The translations under genes and the position numbers were made by a program. Positions 31,440 to 42,344 of a stretch of 64,000 nucleotides of DNA are shown in pieces (position 1 is the stretch's first letter; each line of letters opens with the position of its first letter). This stretch comes from Ditylenchus dipsaci (Eukaryota; Nematoda; Chromadorea; Rhabditida; Anguinidae): contig SADC01001146.1 in NCBI GenBank assembly GCA_004194705.1, positions 1-64,000 of the forward strand, read 5' to 3'. The notes below the pieces were generated by a model, which saw nothing but the letters and a program-made list of their open reading frames with translations, was not told where the DNA came from and did not search any database.

Positions 31440-32190
31440 CAATTGATTAAATAGAAAAATCTGAACTTTTGATTTCATTTAATAATTTTGGGTTTGGCTT
31501 AGTTTTGTTGTGGCGATCGAGAAAAATTTAGCAAAAATAGGACAAAACTAAAGCTAAAGTTGACAGCCTTCCGTAAAGGATTGGTAATTGAAGATGAAAG
31601 GAGAGTGAGCTCTGGTCTTTTGGTGCGTAGACGTTTGTTTCTTTTGTGTCTTCTGTTTAAATTCGCGTATTTTCTTTATTTTTTTCGGCTTGAGCCCTTC
31701 TTGAAACGCGCTGACCTATTCTGCGCTTAAGGCTTGGCCTAAATTAAAAAAAAATCAAAACATGCACCAAACATTCAAAAATTTTGAAAAAAACGCGAGT
31801 TTAAAAAACGGCACAAAAAGAACCAAACGCCTCCATCCCTTTCTTTCCATCTTCAATTTCCGTCAAACTATAACTTATAGTTATGTGAGGACAAATGCCA
31901 TTCTCACTCACTCTCACTCACACAAAATATCATTCTCACTCAATCCTCAGTGAGAATTTTTGAGAATTTCCGTTACATAGACGGCATCAATTTATATCAT
32001 TCTTGAATTATTTTAGTCTTATTATTTCAAATCATGCAACAAAATCAAGTAAGGTTGTAAAAATAAATTGTTTACAAAGATGAAGTAGATAATTAAAATA
32101 ATGAAGAGCACAAATTAAACGTCAAGTATGTTAAGTAAATAATAAAATTTACATAGCTGTAAAATAGGTATTGAATAAAATGGGTGGAAT
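31440..32190. repeat. intergenic with CTCACTCACTCTCACTC array
   Basis: About 31885-31965 is a TCTCACTCAC array ending in an inverted CTCAGTGAGAATT; a longer relative is at 33420-33590. Nothing else is recognised. Confidence 0.5.
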
Positions 32191-32453
32191 ACCGTATTTC
32201 CTTCAATAAAAGCCCCGGGATTCTATTTTTGGATACCCGAAAATCGGAAAATTTGGAATTCGATCTCGAGATTTTCGGGTGCACAACCGAAATATAAAAA
32301 GTGAAATTAGAAAAACGGTAGAAATTAGAAGAACAGGAAGAACGAAGAAGACAACAGCTTTGCAAAATATTGCTTCTACCCTGAGATGCAGACCCTTAAA
32401 GTTGAGGGGGTTGGCTTGTATTAGAGGGGGCTTATATTAGAGGAAATACGGTA
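32190..32453. mobile_element. MITE, TACCGTATTTCCTTCAATAA ends
   Basis: TACCGTATTTCCTTCAATAA and the inverted TTAGAGGAAATACGGTA, with GGGGGCTTATATTAGAGG words at the right. It ends 8 nt from the coiled-coil gene's stop side. Confidence 0.8.
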
Positions 32454-32460
32454 GGTGATA

Positions 32461-32783
32461 TTATTTAAACCTGAGAGATCGCCAACTCAACTTGCTGTTT
32501 TGCATCTCCTTCTGTTTCTTTTTCAAGCGAACTTCAGTGGTTTTAGCGTTGATTTCTTCGGCAAGATCTTTGGACAGATGTTGAAGGTCAAGTAATTCAG
32601 ATTCTGCCTTGTCCAAGTCTTGATCTGCTGATTCCAACGACTTTTTGATGGAGTCCAACTTGGACTGGAGTATCCCAAGCTTGCTTTCAGCAGCAACGAA
32701 AAAGGTGGCCAAAGTTGTAAGAGCGACTGCGGTCTTGTGTGCCAAATTAAAAAACGCAGCAATGGCTTTCCTGAATTTTCATA
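32461..32783 (-). CDS. coiled-coil protein, C-terminal exon (unknown)
   Basis: After a likely AAATTCAG acceptor at about 32777 the frame reads KAIAAFFNLAHKTAVALTTL, a hydrophobic segment. It then gives SKLDSIKKSLESADQDLDKA and SELLDLQHLSKDLAEEINAK, regular heptads of a coiled coil, and ends in a basic tail before TAA/TGA at 32461. The 5' part is unclear; 33006-32780 on this strand is hydrophobic and open. On the plus strand an ATG at 32762 gives a charged frame to 33031 (MAKLAKMERPRQPG, EQSEKQMIKSCFEHTLALDC) with one in-frame TGA. One of the two is probably an antisense shadow. Confidence 0.4.
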
Positions 32784-33119
32784 GGTGAAGATATTGCAAA
32801 AAAGTAGTGAAAGCATTGCTCAACCACAAAAAACAAGCAGTTGGAATCATGGCAAAACTGGCAAAAATGGAGAGACCACGACAACCCGGTGTCGAGCAAA
32901 GCGAAAAGCAAATGATTAAAAGCTGTTTTGAGCACACTTTGGCGTTGGACTGCTCTATCGAAAAGAGTAGTGAGGCGACGAAATTTCGGAAAGGCATGCA
33001 GTCCACAGTAAATAATCTTCCATTAAGCTGAAATATTATTTATAAGAGAACATTTCAGGAGTGAAAATATATTGCTGAGCTGGCATTACAAATATTAAGC
33101 ACGCCGGCGACGAGCAGCC

Positions 33120-33278
33120 CAACAGGGCTTTAAAAAATTTTTTTTGACATCCTACATCCACATCCGGCCGAAAAAAATTTTTGACATCCAACATCCACAT
33201 CCGCCGGATGTGGATGTTTCGGATGTACACATCCACATCCGGATGTATCTTCCGGATGTTTTTAAAGCCCTGCAGCCC
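33120..33278. mobile_element. MITE with ACATCCACATCCGG words
   Basis: CAGGGCTTTAAAAAA at the left and the inverted TTTTTAAAGCCCTG at the right; between them inverted ACATCCACATCCGG / CCGGATGTGGATGT words. Confidence 0.8.
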
Positions 33279-33414
33279 AATCGAATGAACTTTCTCTCAA
33301 TGCGGGTTAGCAACGGCAAGACATAGAAGTCGAACTCAATTTACTCTTTGAATACACAATCATTTGTTTATATCAATTCCCGAAATTTTGCTTAATAAAA
33401 AGTTGCAAATTGAA

Positions 33415-33600
33415 AATTTTCAATTCTCACTGAGATCTCAGTGAGATTCTCACTCTCAGTGAGGACAAATTTCAAATTCTCACTCTCACTCACAGCCTGT
33501 GAAGACAAATTTCGAAATTCTCACTCTCACTCACAGCCTGTGAGGGCGAATTTCATTCTCACTCACTCTCACTCACAGGCCAAAAAATCGTCCTCAGCAC
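33415..33600. repeat. TCTCACTCTCACTCACAG minisatellite
   Basis: Units CTCACTCTCACTCACAGCC + TGTGAGGACAAATTTC repeat about four times; the left edge has the inverted CTCACTGAGATCTCAGTGAG. Confidence 0.8.
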
Positions 33601-33604
33601 AACA

Positions 33605-34325
33605 CTGACTATAAGTCTGGTGTGTCCCGATGTCAAAAGTAAGGACCATGATAATCTTATCTATTTGTATATCCCAGCTGATTAGATTGGCTGCATTATC
33701 AGATTGCAATCTGAGCTGTTGCTCGAAAAGCTTAAGACCTTATCAAAACTATGAGATTTGTACGAGAAAATACGAAAAAAACAATTTTATTGTTACCCTG
33801 ACCTACATCCCTTATCATAAATATAACGTCATTCCTTATTTTGCAATTTTGACTGTTTTTTTTTCACTTTTGAATTTATTTAATTAATTTTAATCTAAAT
33901 TAATTTAACACGAGAGTTCATTAATTTAACATAGACATCTCTAGGTAGTTAACTGTCGTTCGTTATATTATTGTTATTATTATTTAGAAAACTAATATAA
34001 CGACGATTTTAGCGAAGTATCTCTACAAAAGTGCTTTACTATAAATCCTCATGTACGAATAGAGCTTCTCGTTCACATTTTAAACCAAAGACTCGAAACT
34101 TAAATTTACTCTCAATGATACATGAACGCAATGATGATTATTTACTAGTGCTTGGTGGACGTTCGGGCCGCTCTCATTTTTATTGGTTCTTTTAAGGCAT
34201 TTTCGATTTATTTCCCTATGATGCTTTCGTATCAATTTTTAATTTTTGCGTTTCTTTTTCCACTTCAATGAATTTCTTACATGCTTTATCAATAAAATTA
34301 AAAAGCATTCTTTAAAAAAGAGTAC
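33605..34325. other. intergenic, no gene assigned
   Basis: An 85-codon frame from the ATG at 33630 (Cys-rich start CNLSCCSK, hydrophobic end) has no family match I can name. The rest is AT-rich. Confidence 0.35.
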
Positions 34326-34329
34326 ATTT

Positions 34330-34445
34330 TTTTACGTGCTGAGGTTTAAGTGCACGCATGCGGGATCGAACCTACGCACCCTTTTATGACCATAAAACAC
34401 AGACGCTCACGCACTGCACCACCGAAGCCACTTTTTAAAACCTAA
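34330..34445 (-). repeat. tRNA-derived SINE piece
   Basis: On the minus strand GGTGGTGCAGTGCGTGAGCG (A box) is followed at tRNA spacing by GTAGGTTCGATCCCGC (B box). A second copy, with GGCGCAGTGCGTGAGCG and CAGGTTCGATACC, is at 44300-44385, and both are preceded by AGTGGCYTCGG. Both lie next to TTAA-type MITEs. Confidence 0.7.
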
Positions 34446-34467
34446 ATGGCTTTTCCCCCTCCTTTAA

Positions 34468-34662
34468 ACGGGCATGTCCGTGGGTCACACAGCAAATAAG
34501 TGTGGGGACAAGCAATTTTTTAAATCGATTCGTTTTCCAATTGGTTTTCATCCGATCTGATATAGATGATCTTTCAGTACTTTTAAAAATACTTGGAAAA
34601 CGTCAAAAATATAGATAACAACACAAAGAATTCTTTTCGAGAAAGACGCGAGGACATGCCCG
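34468..34662. mobile_element. TTAA-flanked MITE, CGGGCATGTCC ends
   Basis: CGGGCATGTCCGTGG on the left, GGACATGCCCG on the right, each near TTAA; GTGGGGACAAGCAATTTTT subterminal as in relatives. Confidence 0.75.
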
Positions 34663-34786
34663 TTAAAAAATATCCACCGAATCTATTTTGCTCTCAAGTT
34701 CATTCGCTTATTTTTCATATTTATTCAGCATCCAAATTCTCAAACAAAATCCAAAAAACTAAATCTAAGTTATAGCAAAAAACCAA

Positions 34787-35332
34787 TCATAACTTTAATT
34801 CGGCAAATCTTTTCATGTTTTTCTTGTAGAGAACTGTCGAATTGTTGTTGTTTGTAGTTGGACTGCTACTTCCGCCAAATGCTTTCAGGATACGCAGCTT
34901 TACAAGATGTTCCAGAGCAGTGGTTACCTAAAAATTGAGTTTTTGTTTCAAAAACATTAGTAAATCTGCTGAAATTGCCTTTGTCAATCTAGTGTCTTTG
35001 ACGGTTTCGCTCAGCTCATTCAGAACGGCCACGTTGAATTTGTCAGGTGTAACTTGTAAGATTTCTTTCTCTAACGCCTGAAAAATATAAGAATATTTGA
35101 AGATCTAAGTGACTTTTTTAAATGCTACCGATAAATACACATCTTTTGCATTTGCTTCAGGCTCTGAATCCGAGTCTGAAGAGGGCTCCTGCTCTATTAC
35201 AGGCTCTACTACCACAGGTTGTACTACCGCGGGCTTTCTTGGAATCACTTTGATGGCTGCAGTTGTGCTATTACCAAAACCAACCACGCCTATTGACGGG
35301 GTTGCACTCGTTGAGGGCCTGATTGAAGCCAT
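34787..35332 (-). CDS. 147-aa protein with a GC-AG intron, unknown family
   Basis: Exons 35332-35129 (68 codons), 35077-34979 (33 codons) and 34927-34787 (46 codons and TGA) join in phase. Intron 1 is GT-AG; intron 2 (34978-34928, 51 nt) starts GCAATTTC and ends TTTTTAG. The N terminus is low-complexity, first Ser/Thr/Pro/Val-rich and then acidic (EQEPSSDSDSEPEANAKD). The C terminus is helical and basic (EKEILQVTPDKFNVAVLNEL, VTTALEHLVKLRILKAFGG, YKKNMKRFAELKL) and reads like a small winged-helix or helical domain with an Asn-rich loop. I do not recognise the family. The intact frame makes it a good test of expression. Confidence 0.65.
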
Positions 35333-35394
35333 TGTTGCGCACTTTCTCCATCCCAGATTTCATGACTGCTGAAAAAAGTTTATTTATAGTTGGA

Positions 35395-36520
35395 ACAATA
35401 CGAAGAAGTTTACTTTTAGGATGGTCAACCTAACATTGTATTTAGAAAAAAGAGGCAGCAGTTTTCGAAGAAAATGAAACTCCGTAAAAAAGTTTCTGTT
35501 TTACCCAGGAAACTGATTTAGTTAGAGAGTGAGCTGTATATTTCAACCCTGTCAAAATTATTTTGCATGGTTGATTTGAATAATGAAAATTTAAATAAAT
35601 TTAAAGAACTAATTTTCCATCAATGAGTTGACGTTTCCTCCGTCTACTTATTTAAAATGGCTGTTACTGAAAACACACATACTAAAACACTGATTTTTTT
35701 GTTTTCTTTTTAATTTTTTTTATTTATTTTTTCTGATTTCCCACAGTAAATACATACGAAGGTATTTCTTGGTGTTTCCCATATTTGTAAAAATTCTTTA
35801 GATCAACACGTAGCCCTGGTTTTCTAGTTTCTTATGAGCTATCAACTGGCTCGGTGTGATGTGTAAAAGTGAAGTCACCAATAATTTTGAAAAACGAGAA
35901 GTGGTTTCATAAAAAAGATTTAGCTTAATTTTTTTCTGACCACATTGGGCCGATTGATAGCTCATTAGAAGCCAAAGATTCAGGACTACATGTTGATCCA
36001 AAAAAAAAATTTTACAACTTAGAAAAATTATTGTTTATGTATTTACTACAGTAAATCAGTATTTTACTGCGTGAAATAAATTTTAACCTCAAATTTAAGG
36101 GATCAAAATTTAAGGGAAAACTTTTTAAAGGTCAAGCTTTTTAGAGGCTGGGCTGCTATTAGGGGGTGTGCTTGTATGTTCCACTTAGCCTTTAGGGTGA
36201 ACTTGTATGTTCCACTCAGCTTAAAAGTTTGAATTTCACCAGGAAATTGCAGAATTCTACTAGAAAATTTTAAAAAGGTTTTTTTCATTATCGGACTTCT
36301 TCTTAGGAGCTGCGTAGCATTAGAATTCCTTAAAATTTAAATGCCATACCACCTCCTTCCCCTAGATTGGTTTTCCAAAATTGTGTTTACCTATTTCTAA
36401 GTAATTTCAATGCGCAAAAAACGATAAAAAGGTGTTTTCAGCATTTTCTGACCTGAAAAGTGATTTTTTGAAAAAAAAATTGAACAAAATTTGACTTTTT
36501 GATTTTGAGGAAGCCAACGT
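35395..36520. other. intergenic, no gene seen
   Basis: About 35800-35990 contains an imperfect inverted pair around GAGCTATCAACTGG / TTGATAGCTCATTAG. About 36150-36230 has two direct copies of a TTGTATGTTCCACTYAGC word. Nothing else. Confidence 0.4.
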
Positions 36521-36524
36521 GGGG

Positions 36525-36670
36525 CAGAGGAAGCCTCTCAAGCCCCTGCGCTTCCTTCGGGGGCTTGGAGTTTATATGAGCACACACACATATCTTACAA
36601 CAAATGACTAGAAAGTGACTCTGAATGCATCAAAAGCATGCATGCGAAAGTTTCTTTCCGGGGGTGTGGT
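36525..36670. repeat. partial GC-hairpin / CTCTGG block
   Basis: Shares CAAGCCCCTGCGCTTCC, CACACACATATCTTA and GAAAGTGACTCTGAATGCAT with the blocks at 6.6, 24.1 and 38.2 kb; the hairpin is shortened. Confidence 0.6.
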
Positions 36671-36689
36671 ATTCGCTACTAGCGCCAAA

Positions 36690-37238
36690 CAGGGTGCCCA
36701 TATCGCCCCCTTTTGGGGCGTTCGCCCCCTTTTTGGATATTTCGCCCCCTTTTTATTTTGAAAAAAGGGGGCGAACATTAAACGTTTTTCCTTAAAGTTT
36801 CCACTTTTAAAAAGGTTTTATGCCACTTTTTATTGTTTTCTTATTTTACTAGTGTCTATTTTGCTAGTAATGTAATTTGTGTGCCACTTTAAACTTTAAA
36901 GTTTAAAGCCAAAACGTGTTACATTTAATGCTTTTCGTAATGCTCTCATCTATGTCAAGATCAACACTGATTTCGATTGCATCGATGTTTACGACTACTT
37001 CCTTTCCAAGAAAAATTTAATGAAGAAAGCCAGGTCCAGTGAGAAATATGATTGGTTTAAATGAGTTTGTGTTGTTGTTGAATGGCTCGATTGTTTTCTG
37101 GCTGAATAAAGTGTCATAAAATATATTTTGTTCATTTTTGTCTTGATTAGTTTGACGCCCCCTTTTTGGCAAATTTTTTTCTTATAAACGCCCCATTTTA
37201 TGATTGTACGCCCCCTTTTCCCAAAAACGATATGTGCA
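36690..37238. mobile_element. 550-bp element with CAGGGTGCCCATATCG ends and a coding scrap
   Basis: CAGGGTGCCCATATCG and the inverted CGATATGTGCACCCTG are the ends. CGCCCCCTTTTTGG words recur in both subterminal zones. The middle reads, on the plus strand at about 36930-37062, FNAFRNALIYVKINTDFDC then IDVYDYFLSKKNLMKKARSS up to a TGA after KYDWFK. GAATAAAG follows at about 37103. This looks like the last exon of a captured gene or a transposase tail. Confidence 0.65.
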
Positions 37239-37239
37239 C

Positions 37240-37745
37240 CCTGGCGCCAAATGCTCTAAAAATCTTTTTTTAGAGGCTGATTATGGTGATCATGGTGATT
37301 CACGGGGTGTCAAACACGTCGAAAGGCAAAATTGACGTTGGCGTTCTGTCATTAAGCGGTTCGAATATGACCGTATTTTTCTGCTGTTTTTTAACAGAGC
37401 TTCAAAAAGTTTGTTACCGCTTAGGGTTCGACTCTTTTTTTACTCCAGATTTGAAATTTTTGTAGTCTTTCTTCGGTTTTTTTATCTATCTGGTCCAAAA
37501 AGTTGAAAGAATTCCGATTTTGTCATTTATTTTTTTCAAAAAATAAAGATTGTCATAAATAATAGAAACACAAATTTAAATTTTCTGCATCAAAAAAAGC
37601 TTCGGCCCGCTGAATATATATATAGGACAAGGCGCCGAGTCAGTGATCAATTAGCTTACCCATCAAATTGTTGATCCGATTGTCTAGTCGATCCAGATTC
37701 CTTAACAGTCCACGTTAACAATGGCTTTAATCTTTTTAAATAAAC
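37240..37745. other. intergenic, no gene seen
   Basis: Nothing beyond short AT-rich open frames. Confidence 0.35.
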
Positions 37746-37746
37746 C

Positions 37747-39309
37747 TTAGCAAATTAGGAAACTCATGTGCACACTTATTGCAAAAAGGCACAGAATCAT
37801 CCTCAGCTCCAAACTGGTCATCCCGGAAGTTGATTTCAGAGAGGCGATTTCGTTTGGCATGTTTGTGCCGGTATTGGTTGGGCGGATTATGGAAATCGGT
37901 CGACTGGAGGGCAGTTCACTGTGAGGTGAGTTAAGTACTTCTTCGAGGTTGGCTGCTAAGGTGTTGTGGGCTGGCTGAGGAGCAGCTGGTGGATGAACTC
38001 TCACATGGCGAATAACTGACGATCTGACGCTGGCATACCTCAAAACGTATATGGTTTGAAAATGGCCGTAAATTTTTTTGTTTGTTTACTTGGGGGGGGG
38101 GGCCTTTTTTAGTCAACTATGAATAGTGTTTAGACGTCTTCTAAGTAACTTTTATATGCTAAAACCGATAAAAAAGTAGTTTCCAAACAATATCCGTACT
38201 AAAAAGTTAACCAACCAAGCCCCCTGCGCCCCCTTCGGGGGCGCAGGGGGCTTGGTTGCTTGGGGTTGAGATGCGCACACCCACATACCTTAGACGCTAA
38301 TCACTTGAAAGTGACTCTGGATGCATAAAAAATGTATGCAAACCAGAGTTTCTTTATGCGGTAGGCCCCAGTTAACAAAACTATGTTCGAATCCCATCTT
38401 TTCGGTATTTTTAAGGATATCCAGGTACCCTTTTCGGTGTATTTAGTTTGGGGACCAAGGCAATTGGTCGACTTATGGTAACCAAAATTTTCTCGAAATC
38501 CTAACTTTTTAGTACGGATATTGTTCGGAAACTACTTTTTTATCGGTTTAAGTATATAAAAGTTACTTAGAAGACGTCTAAACACTATTCATAGTTGACC
38601 AAAAAAGGAAAATCTTATAATATTTTCTGGAAAGCTTACCTTCAGACGAGCTAGACACGGATGACGGTGGAGGAAAATGTCGGGGTTGACGATTTAAGAT
38701 CCTCGGAGCAGATGTTCTATTCAGATTAAGGAGGGTAGATGCCATACTCTGACGAGGCTCTTCCAGTCGGATGGGACAAGAAGCTACCACTTCTGGACTG
38801 TCATTCCTTTCCAGGCTGCGAGGGGGAAAACGAATACGGGATGAACTTAGTGGAAGCTGCCGTTGAGGTGATGGTTGAGCACCAGAAACTGGACTGGTAG
38901 AAGCAAGAGCTTGATTAGCCATATTGAGAAGGACAGAGTCGATGCTTGGAGTTGGTATAAGCTGAGTATTGCCATAATTGGAACGCTCCTCCTCTTCTTG
39001 GTCAGAGAAATCAGATGAGTCTGAAAATGAGTTACGAGTTTATCGAGAAGTTCATTGGTATTTTAGCGGTTTTCATGAAATTTTACTGATTTCAGCTTTG
39101 AACCACTGCAAAATCTGGATCAACTTAGCTTTCCTGGCATTATGTGCAGTGTAAACATGTGAACAAAAACAATACCAAGATTTTCTCTCACATGCTTGAC
39201 ACATTTTCAATTGGCAACAGGATTCAGAAAATAATAACTTGCCTGGAGTATAATTTCTCTTACGTCGATTTCTGGCAGCACGGGAAGCACGAGTTTTTGA
39301 ACCTTCCAT
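37747..39309 (-). CDS. Ser/Pro-rich protein with N-terminal Cys cluster, unknown
   Basis: Exon A runs from the ATG at 39309 to about 39095 and reads MEGSKTRASRAARNRRKRNY (very basic), then CCQLKMCQACERKSWYCFC, a possible zinc cluster, and a helix QILQWFKAEIS. Exon B, about 39020-38639, starts acidic (DSSDFSDQEEEERSN) and is Ser/Pro/Arg-rich (QPSPQRQLPLSSSRIRFPP), with donor GTAAGC. Exon C, about 38035-37747, continues the same composition (VRVHPPAAPQPAHN, ELPSSRPISIIRP) and ends hydrophobic. The composition suggests a nuclear, largely disordered protein. The B-C intron hosts the element at 38100-38610. No family recognised; the exon ends are estimates. Confidence 0.5.
38100..38612. mobile_element. 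512-bp palindromic element in an intron
   Basis: AGTCAACTATGAATAGTGTT and the inverted AACACTATTCATAGTTGAC are the ends. The arms extend about 110 bp to AGTACGGATATTGTT. The core is the GC hairpin CCCCCTGCGCCCCC plus the CTCTGG block, so the GC-hairpin block is either inserted here or shared between element families. Confidence 0.85.
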
Positions 39310-39627
39310 GATTCGTATTCCTTCACAGCTGAAAATGTGAAAAATAAGCACATCAAATTGCACCTTTCTTGCACCGCGATGAAAAAAAGCTGTAACGGAA
39401 TTTAGAATTTTAGTTCAGAAAAGAAAGCTTGATTGGGACAGTAAATTGAGGCAAAATGCGGGAATTCAAATTTATTGAACGGTCCAAATTCAAAAGCTTT
39501 GCTCCCGCCAATTATTGCTCGGTTTTTTATGCGCTAAAGGCAGAGGAAAAGCTGTTCTTACTCTCATCTGTGACATACAGCGCCTAATTTATTTTGTTCC
39601 GCCATTTTTTTTAATTTAAAGGAGGGG

Positions 39628-40592
39628 TGAAAGCTGTTAAGGAGATAGTCTGATCAATCGCAGTTTTGTGTTTTTTCAAATGTGATTTTAGAGCCATATT
39701 TTGTCGATAACTTGGTGTTGCAATGTTAGACAAACTTGAATTTTTAAAGACCGTTTGTGAGCAAATCGAGCACGCTAAGCACGAATTTTTTGCCAGCAAT
39801 TGGGTCAGGGCTTCCAAATCAAAATTACAAAATAAACGACATTTGGTCAAAAAGTGCCATTTTATCCAGTGCTTGTTGGGGTTTGAATGCCAAAAATAAA
39901 GATTTTGACGTGAAATCTCAAAATTTCTAAAGATTTGAGGTCCCAAATAAAGGACAAATCTTTAAAAAAGGACGTTTGGAAATCCTGAATTAGGTATTGT
40001 ATATGCAAAAATGTCTGTATAGCCGCCGATGAGCGCCTGCCGACCCTTGTACCATATATTTTCGAAGGAATTTAGAAACTCTGATATATTCATAACTTAT
40101 TTTGGACTATAAAATTCAGCAATTACCTCCACAATTTTTTCAAATGGATCCTCATGTTGTATGTAGTTAAGCCACCAGAACTAGTCCAGGGTTTTGCCTA
40201 CTTATATGGTGGCAGTGTCAATGTTCATATTCTGTGACACACTGCCTCCCTTGGATATATGTGTTGGTTGTGCCTGCAAGTGTGGTATTGATACCATTGA
40301 TGTTTTGAATGTTTTTATTTTGAAATTCTGATATTGATGTTACATATTGATGTTACTATAGGGACGTTACTCAGAGGTAATATGGTAAAAACATTGATCA
40401 AAGTCTCAAAGTCTATTGAAAGTCTATTGATGTTGCTAGCCCAACTTTTAATTTTGCACAAGTTTGTCTGACATTGCAACACCAAGTTATCGACAAAATA
40501 TGGCTCAAAAACCACATAAAAAAAAGAAAAAGCTAGGATTAATCCTTTCGTGTCGAGGCTATCTCCTTAACAGCTTTCACCCCTTTTTTAAT
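39628..40592. mobile_element. 965-bp element, GGGGTGAAAGCTGTTAAGGA ends
   Basis: GGGGTGAAAGCTGTTAAGGA and the inverted TCCTTAACAGCTTTCACCCC. The inverted similarity continues over AAGTTTGTC / GACAAACTTG and the GCAACACCAAGTTATCGAC segment, about 120 bp per arm. The left subterminal zone includes the AAAAAAGTGCCATTTTATCC block seen at 21.1, 28.5 and 53.5 kb. Confidence 0.85.
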
Positions 40593-40752
40593 TAATTAAA
40601 GGACCATAGTTTTAAAAGGCATAATCTGTAATTTTGAAGGTTTTCGTGGCACCGTGATTTTTGCGACTTTTTTCAAATCGAGATCCTCATATAGAGACAA
40701 ATTCGTTTTAAAAAACATTCCGAATTCAAATTCTTTTAGTTCTTTTAGCATA

Positions 40753-40919
40753 CAGTCAAACCTCTATATAACGGCACCCAAAATAAGACCAATTTGGTAA
40801 GGGTTAGACTAAAATTCAGTCAAAATAAACCCTCTCAATAAACCCTCACAAAATAAACCTTCTATATAACGGCACTTTTTTGCGGTCCCTAGGGGTGCCG
40901 TTATATAGAAGTTCGACTG
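40753..40919. mobile_element. pogo-like MITE, CAGTCAAACCTCTATATAAC ends
   Basis: CAGTCAAACCTCTATATAAC and the inverted GTTATATAGAAGTTCGACTG, TA on both sides. AATAAACCCTC words inside. 167 bp. Confidence 0.9.
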
Positions 40920-40924
40920 TATTA

Positions 40925-41465
40925 TGTTTTTGGTTATAACTTTGCTTAGGTAAGCTGTGTTCGATTTTTTTTTTGATACCACAGGAGAGCTCTAAGTTTG
41001 CTCTTTCGATTTGAAAAAAATCAAGCTCTCTTATAAATGTAAAAAAGTTAAAAAAAACTAAAAGTTCGAATTTATCGGTTTGGCAGAGTCAAGTTGCTAA
41101 CTTAAAAAAGTTATTTTTTAACAATTCTTTGCTAAAAAAAATCTGTCTGGCACCATCGTAGTAGTTCACTCAGCTTTCTTCTGCACATCACAGTTATTCC
41201 AAACGTGCAGTTCTCATCGAGAAAGTGGACGATTTAGCCAAAAAAAAAATTGCATGTATTTCAAATGGGTTTTGGCCTGCAACTCAGTTATGATTATTCT
41301 TAAACCCTGTGCTGATGGTCTTGTTGGATAGCCGAGAGACCGAAGATCATTTTGACACCAAACTTGTAAATAAAACATGAAAAAATGGGTAAAAAATAGG
41401 GTATGCACCCAGGCGGATTTGAACCTATGACCTAGACAGTGCGTATATAAAAGTACGTCCTCCCT
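40925..41465. other. intergenic; one tRNA-like B box
   Basis: Minus strand at about 41405-41445: ATAGGTTCAAATCCGCC, a good B box; no clear A box. No gene seen. Confidence 0.4.
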
Positions 41466-41469
41466 TTAA

Positions 41470-42237
41470 CCCTCTTTTGCCGGTTGGCCATATTTTGAAG
41501 TTTAAAAAGTTTAACCAAAAGTTGTATTTTTGGTGATGTCTTATGACGCGATTTTGTATCCTTATTTGATTTAGTAAACCAATAATTTCATTTACACCAC
41601 GCCTTTTACTTATGCAATTGGAAAGTACTATTCCAGCAGATAACAATGCATTTTTATTTGCAAGCGCTGAAATATAAAAGCCATATTTTGGAGCAATAAT
41701 AATCGTGGCCATATTTTGGCCAACCGGCTCAACGCGGTAATTTTTAAAAAACTCGAAAAAAATATTATTTTTTGTCTATTTATCGCTTTTCCTTACTATT
41801 TTTACTGAGATTTCTTCTGTTGATCACTACGTTATTTTTTAGACAAAAATTAGTCAAAACTACGTTAGAAGACGAATTTTTGAAAAGGTAGGCGTTTCGC
41901 ATGCTAGATGCGCGGAAAAAAAATGCTCAGTGACGTGCATAAGGTGTAAAGTAGCGCTCCAAATTGTATTTTTTAATTCTTTTGGTGATTTTATTGGTAT
42001 TACTCACAAAATTGTTTAAAAAAATTCAAACATTTGTCCCTAAAATAGCTTCAGTTTTTGAATTGGCGCCAAAAGTATTTTTACCGCTTCAAGCCGGTTG
42101 GCCAAATTTCGGCCAATTCCTAATTCAACTTTTCTGGAATTTTTTTCCTGCCATTGTTACTTTTTTCCCTGATTTCTTTATAAAAATGCGGAAATCTATT
42201 AAAAAACAGGCACCCCTGAGACACTGGCAAAAGAGGG
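41470..42237. mobile_element. 768-bp piggyBac-type MITE with TTAA duplications
   Basis: CCCTCTTTTGCC at 41470 and the inverted GGCAAAAGAGGG ending 42237, with TTAA directly outside both (41466-41469, 42238-42241). A second palindromic word, CCGGTTGGCCA, occurs at 41480, 41720 and 42093. No transposase. TTAA targets and CCC-starting short termini are the rule for piggyBac. Confidence 0.85.
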
Positions 42238-42344
42238 TTAAATAGGGGAAATTGAATTTGAAACAGACTTTTTAGGCGAGAAGTATCCATAGAAAATTAA
42301 AAAAACCAGTTTTGTGAATACTTAGTGCGTAGAATTGAGCGTAT

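Noticed and set aside
32762..33031. Plus-strand charged protein starting MAFLNFHR
   Set aside because: Has an in-frame TGA at codon 9 and overlaps the start of a clearer coiled-coil frame on the other strand; kept only as an alternative there.
41425..41712. 95-codon minus-strand frame
   Set aside because: Lies across the end of a piggyBac-type MITE and its CCGGTTGGCCA words; not conserved-looking.
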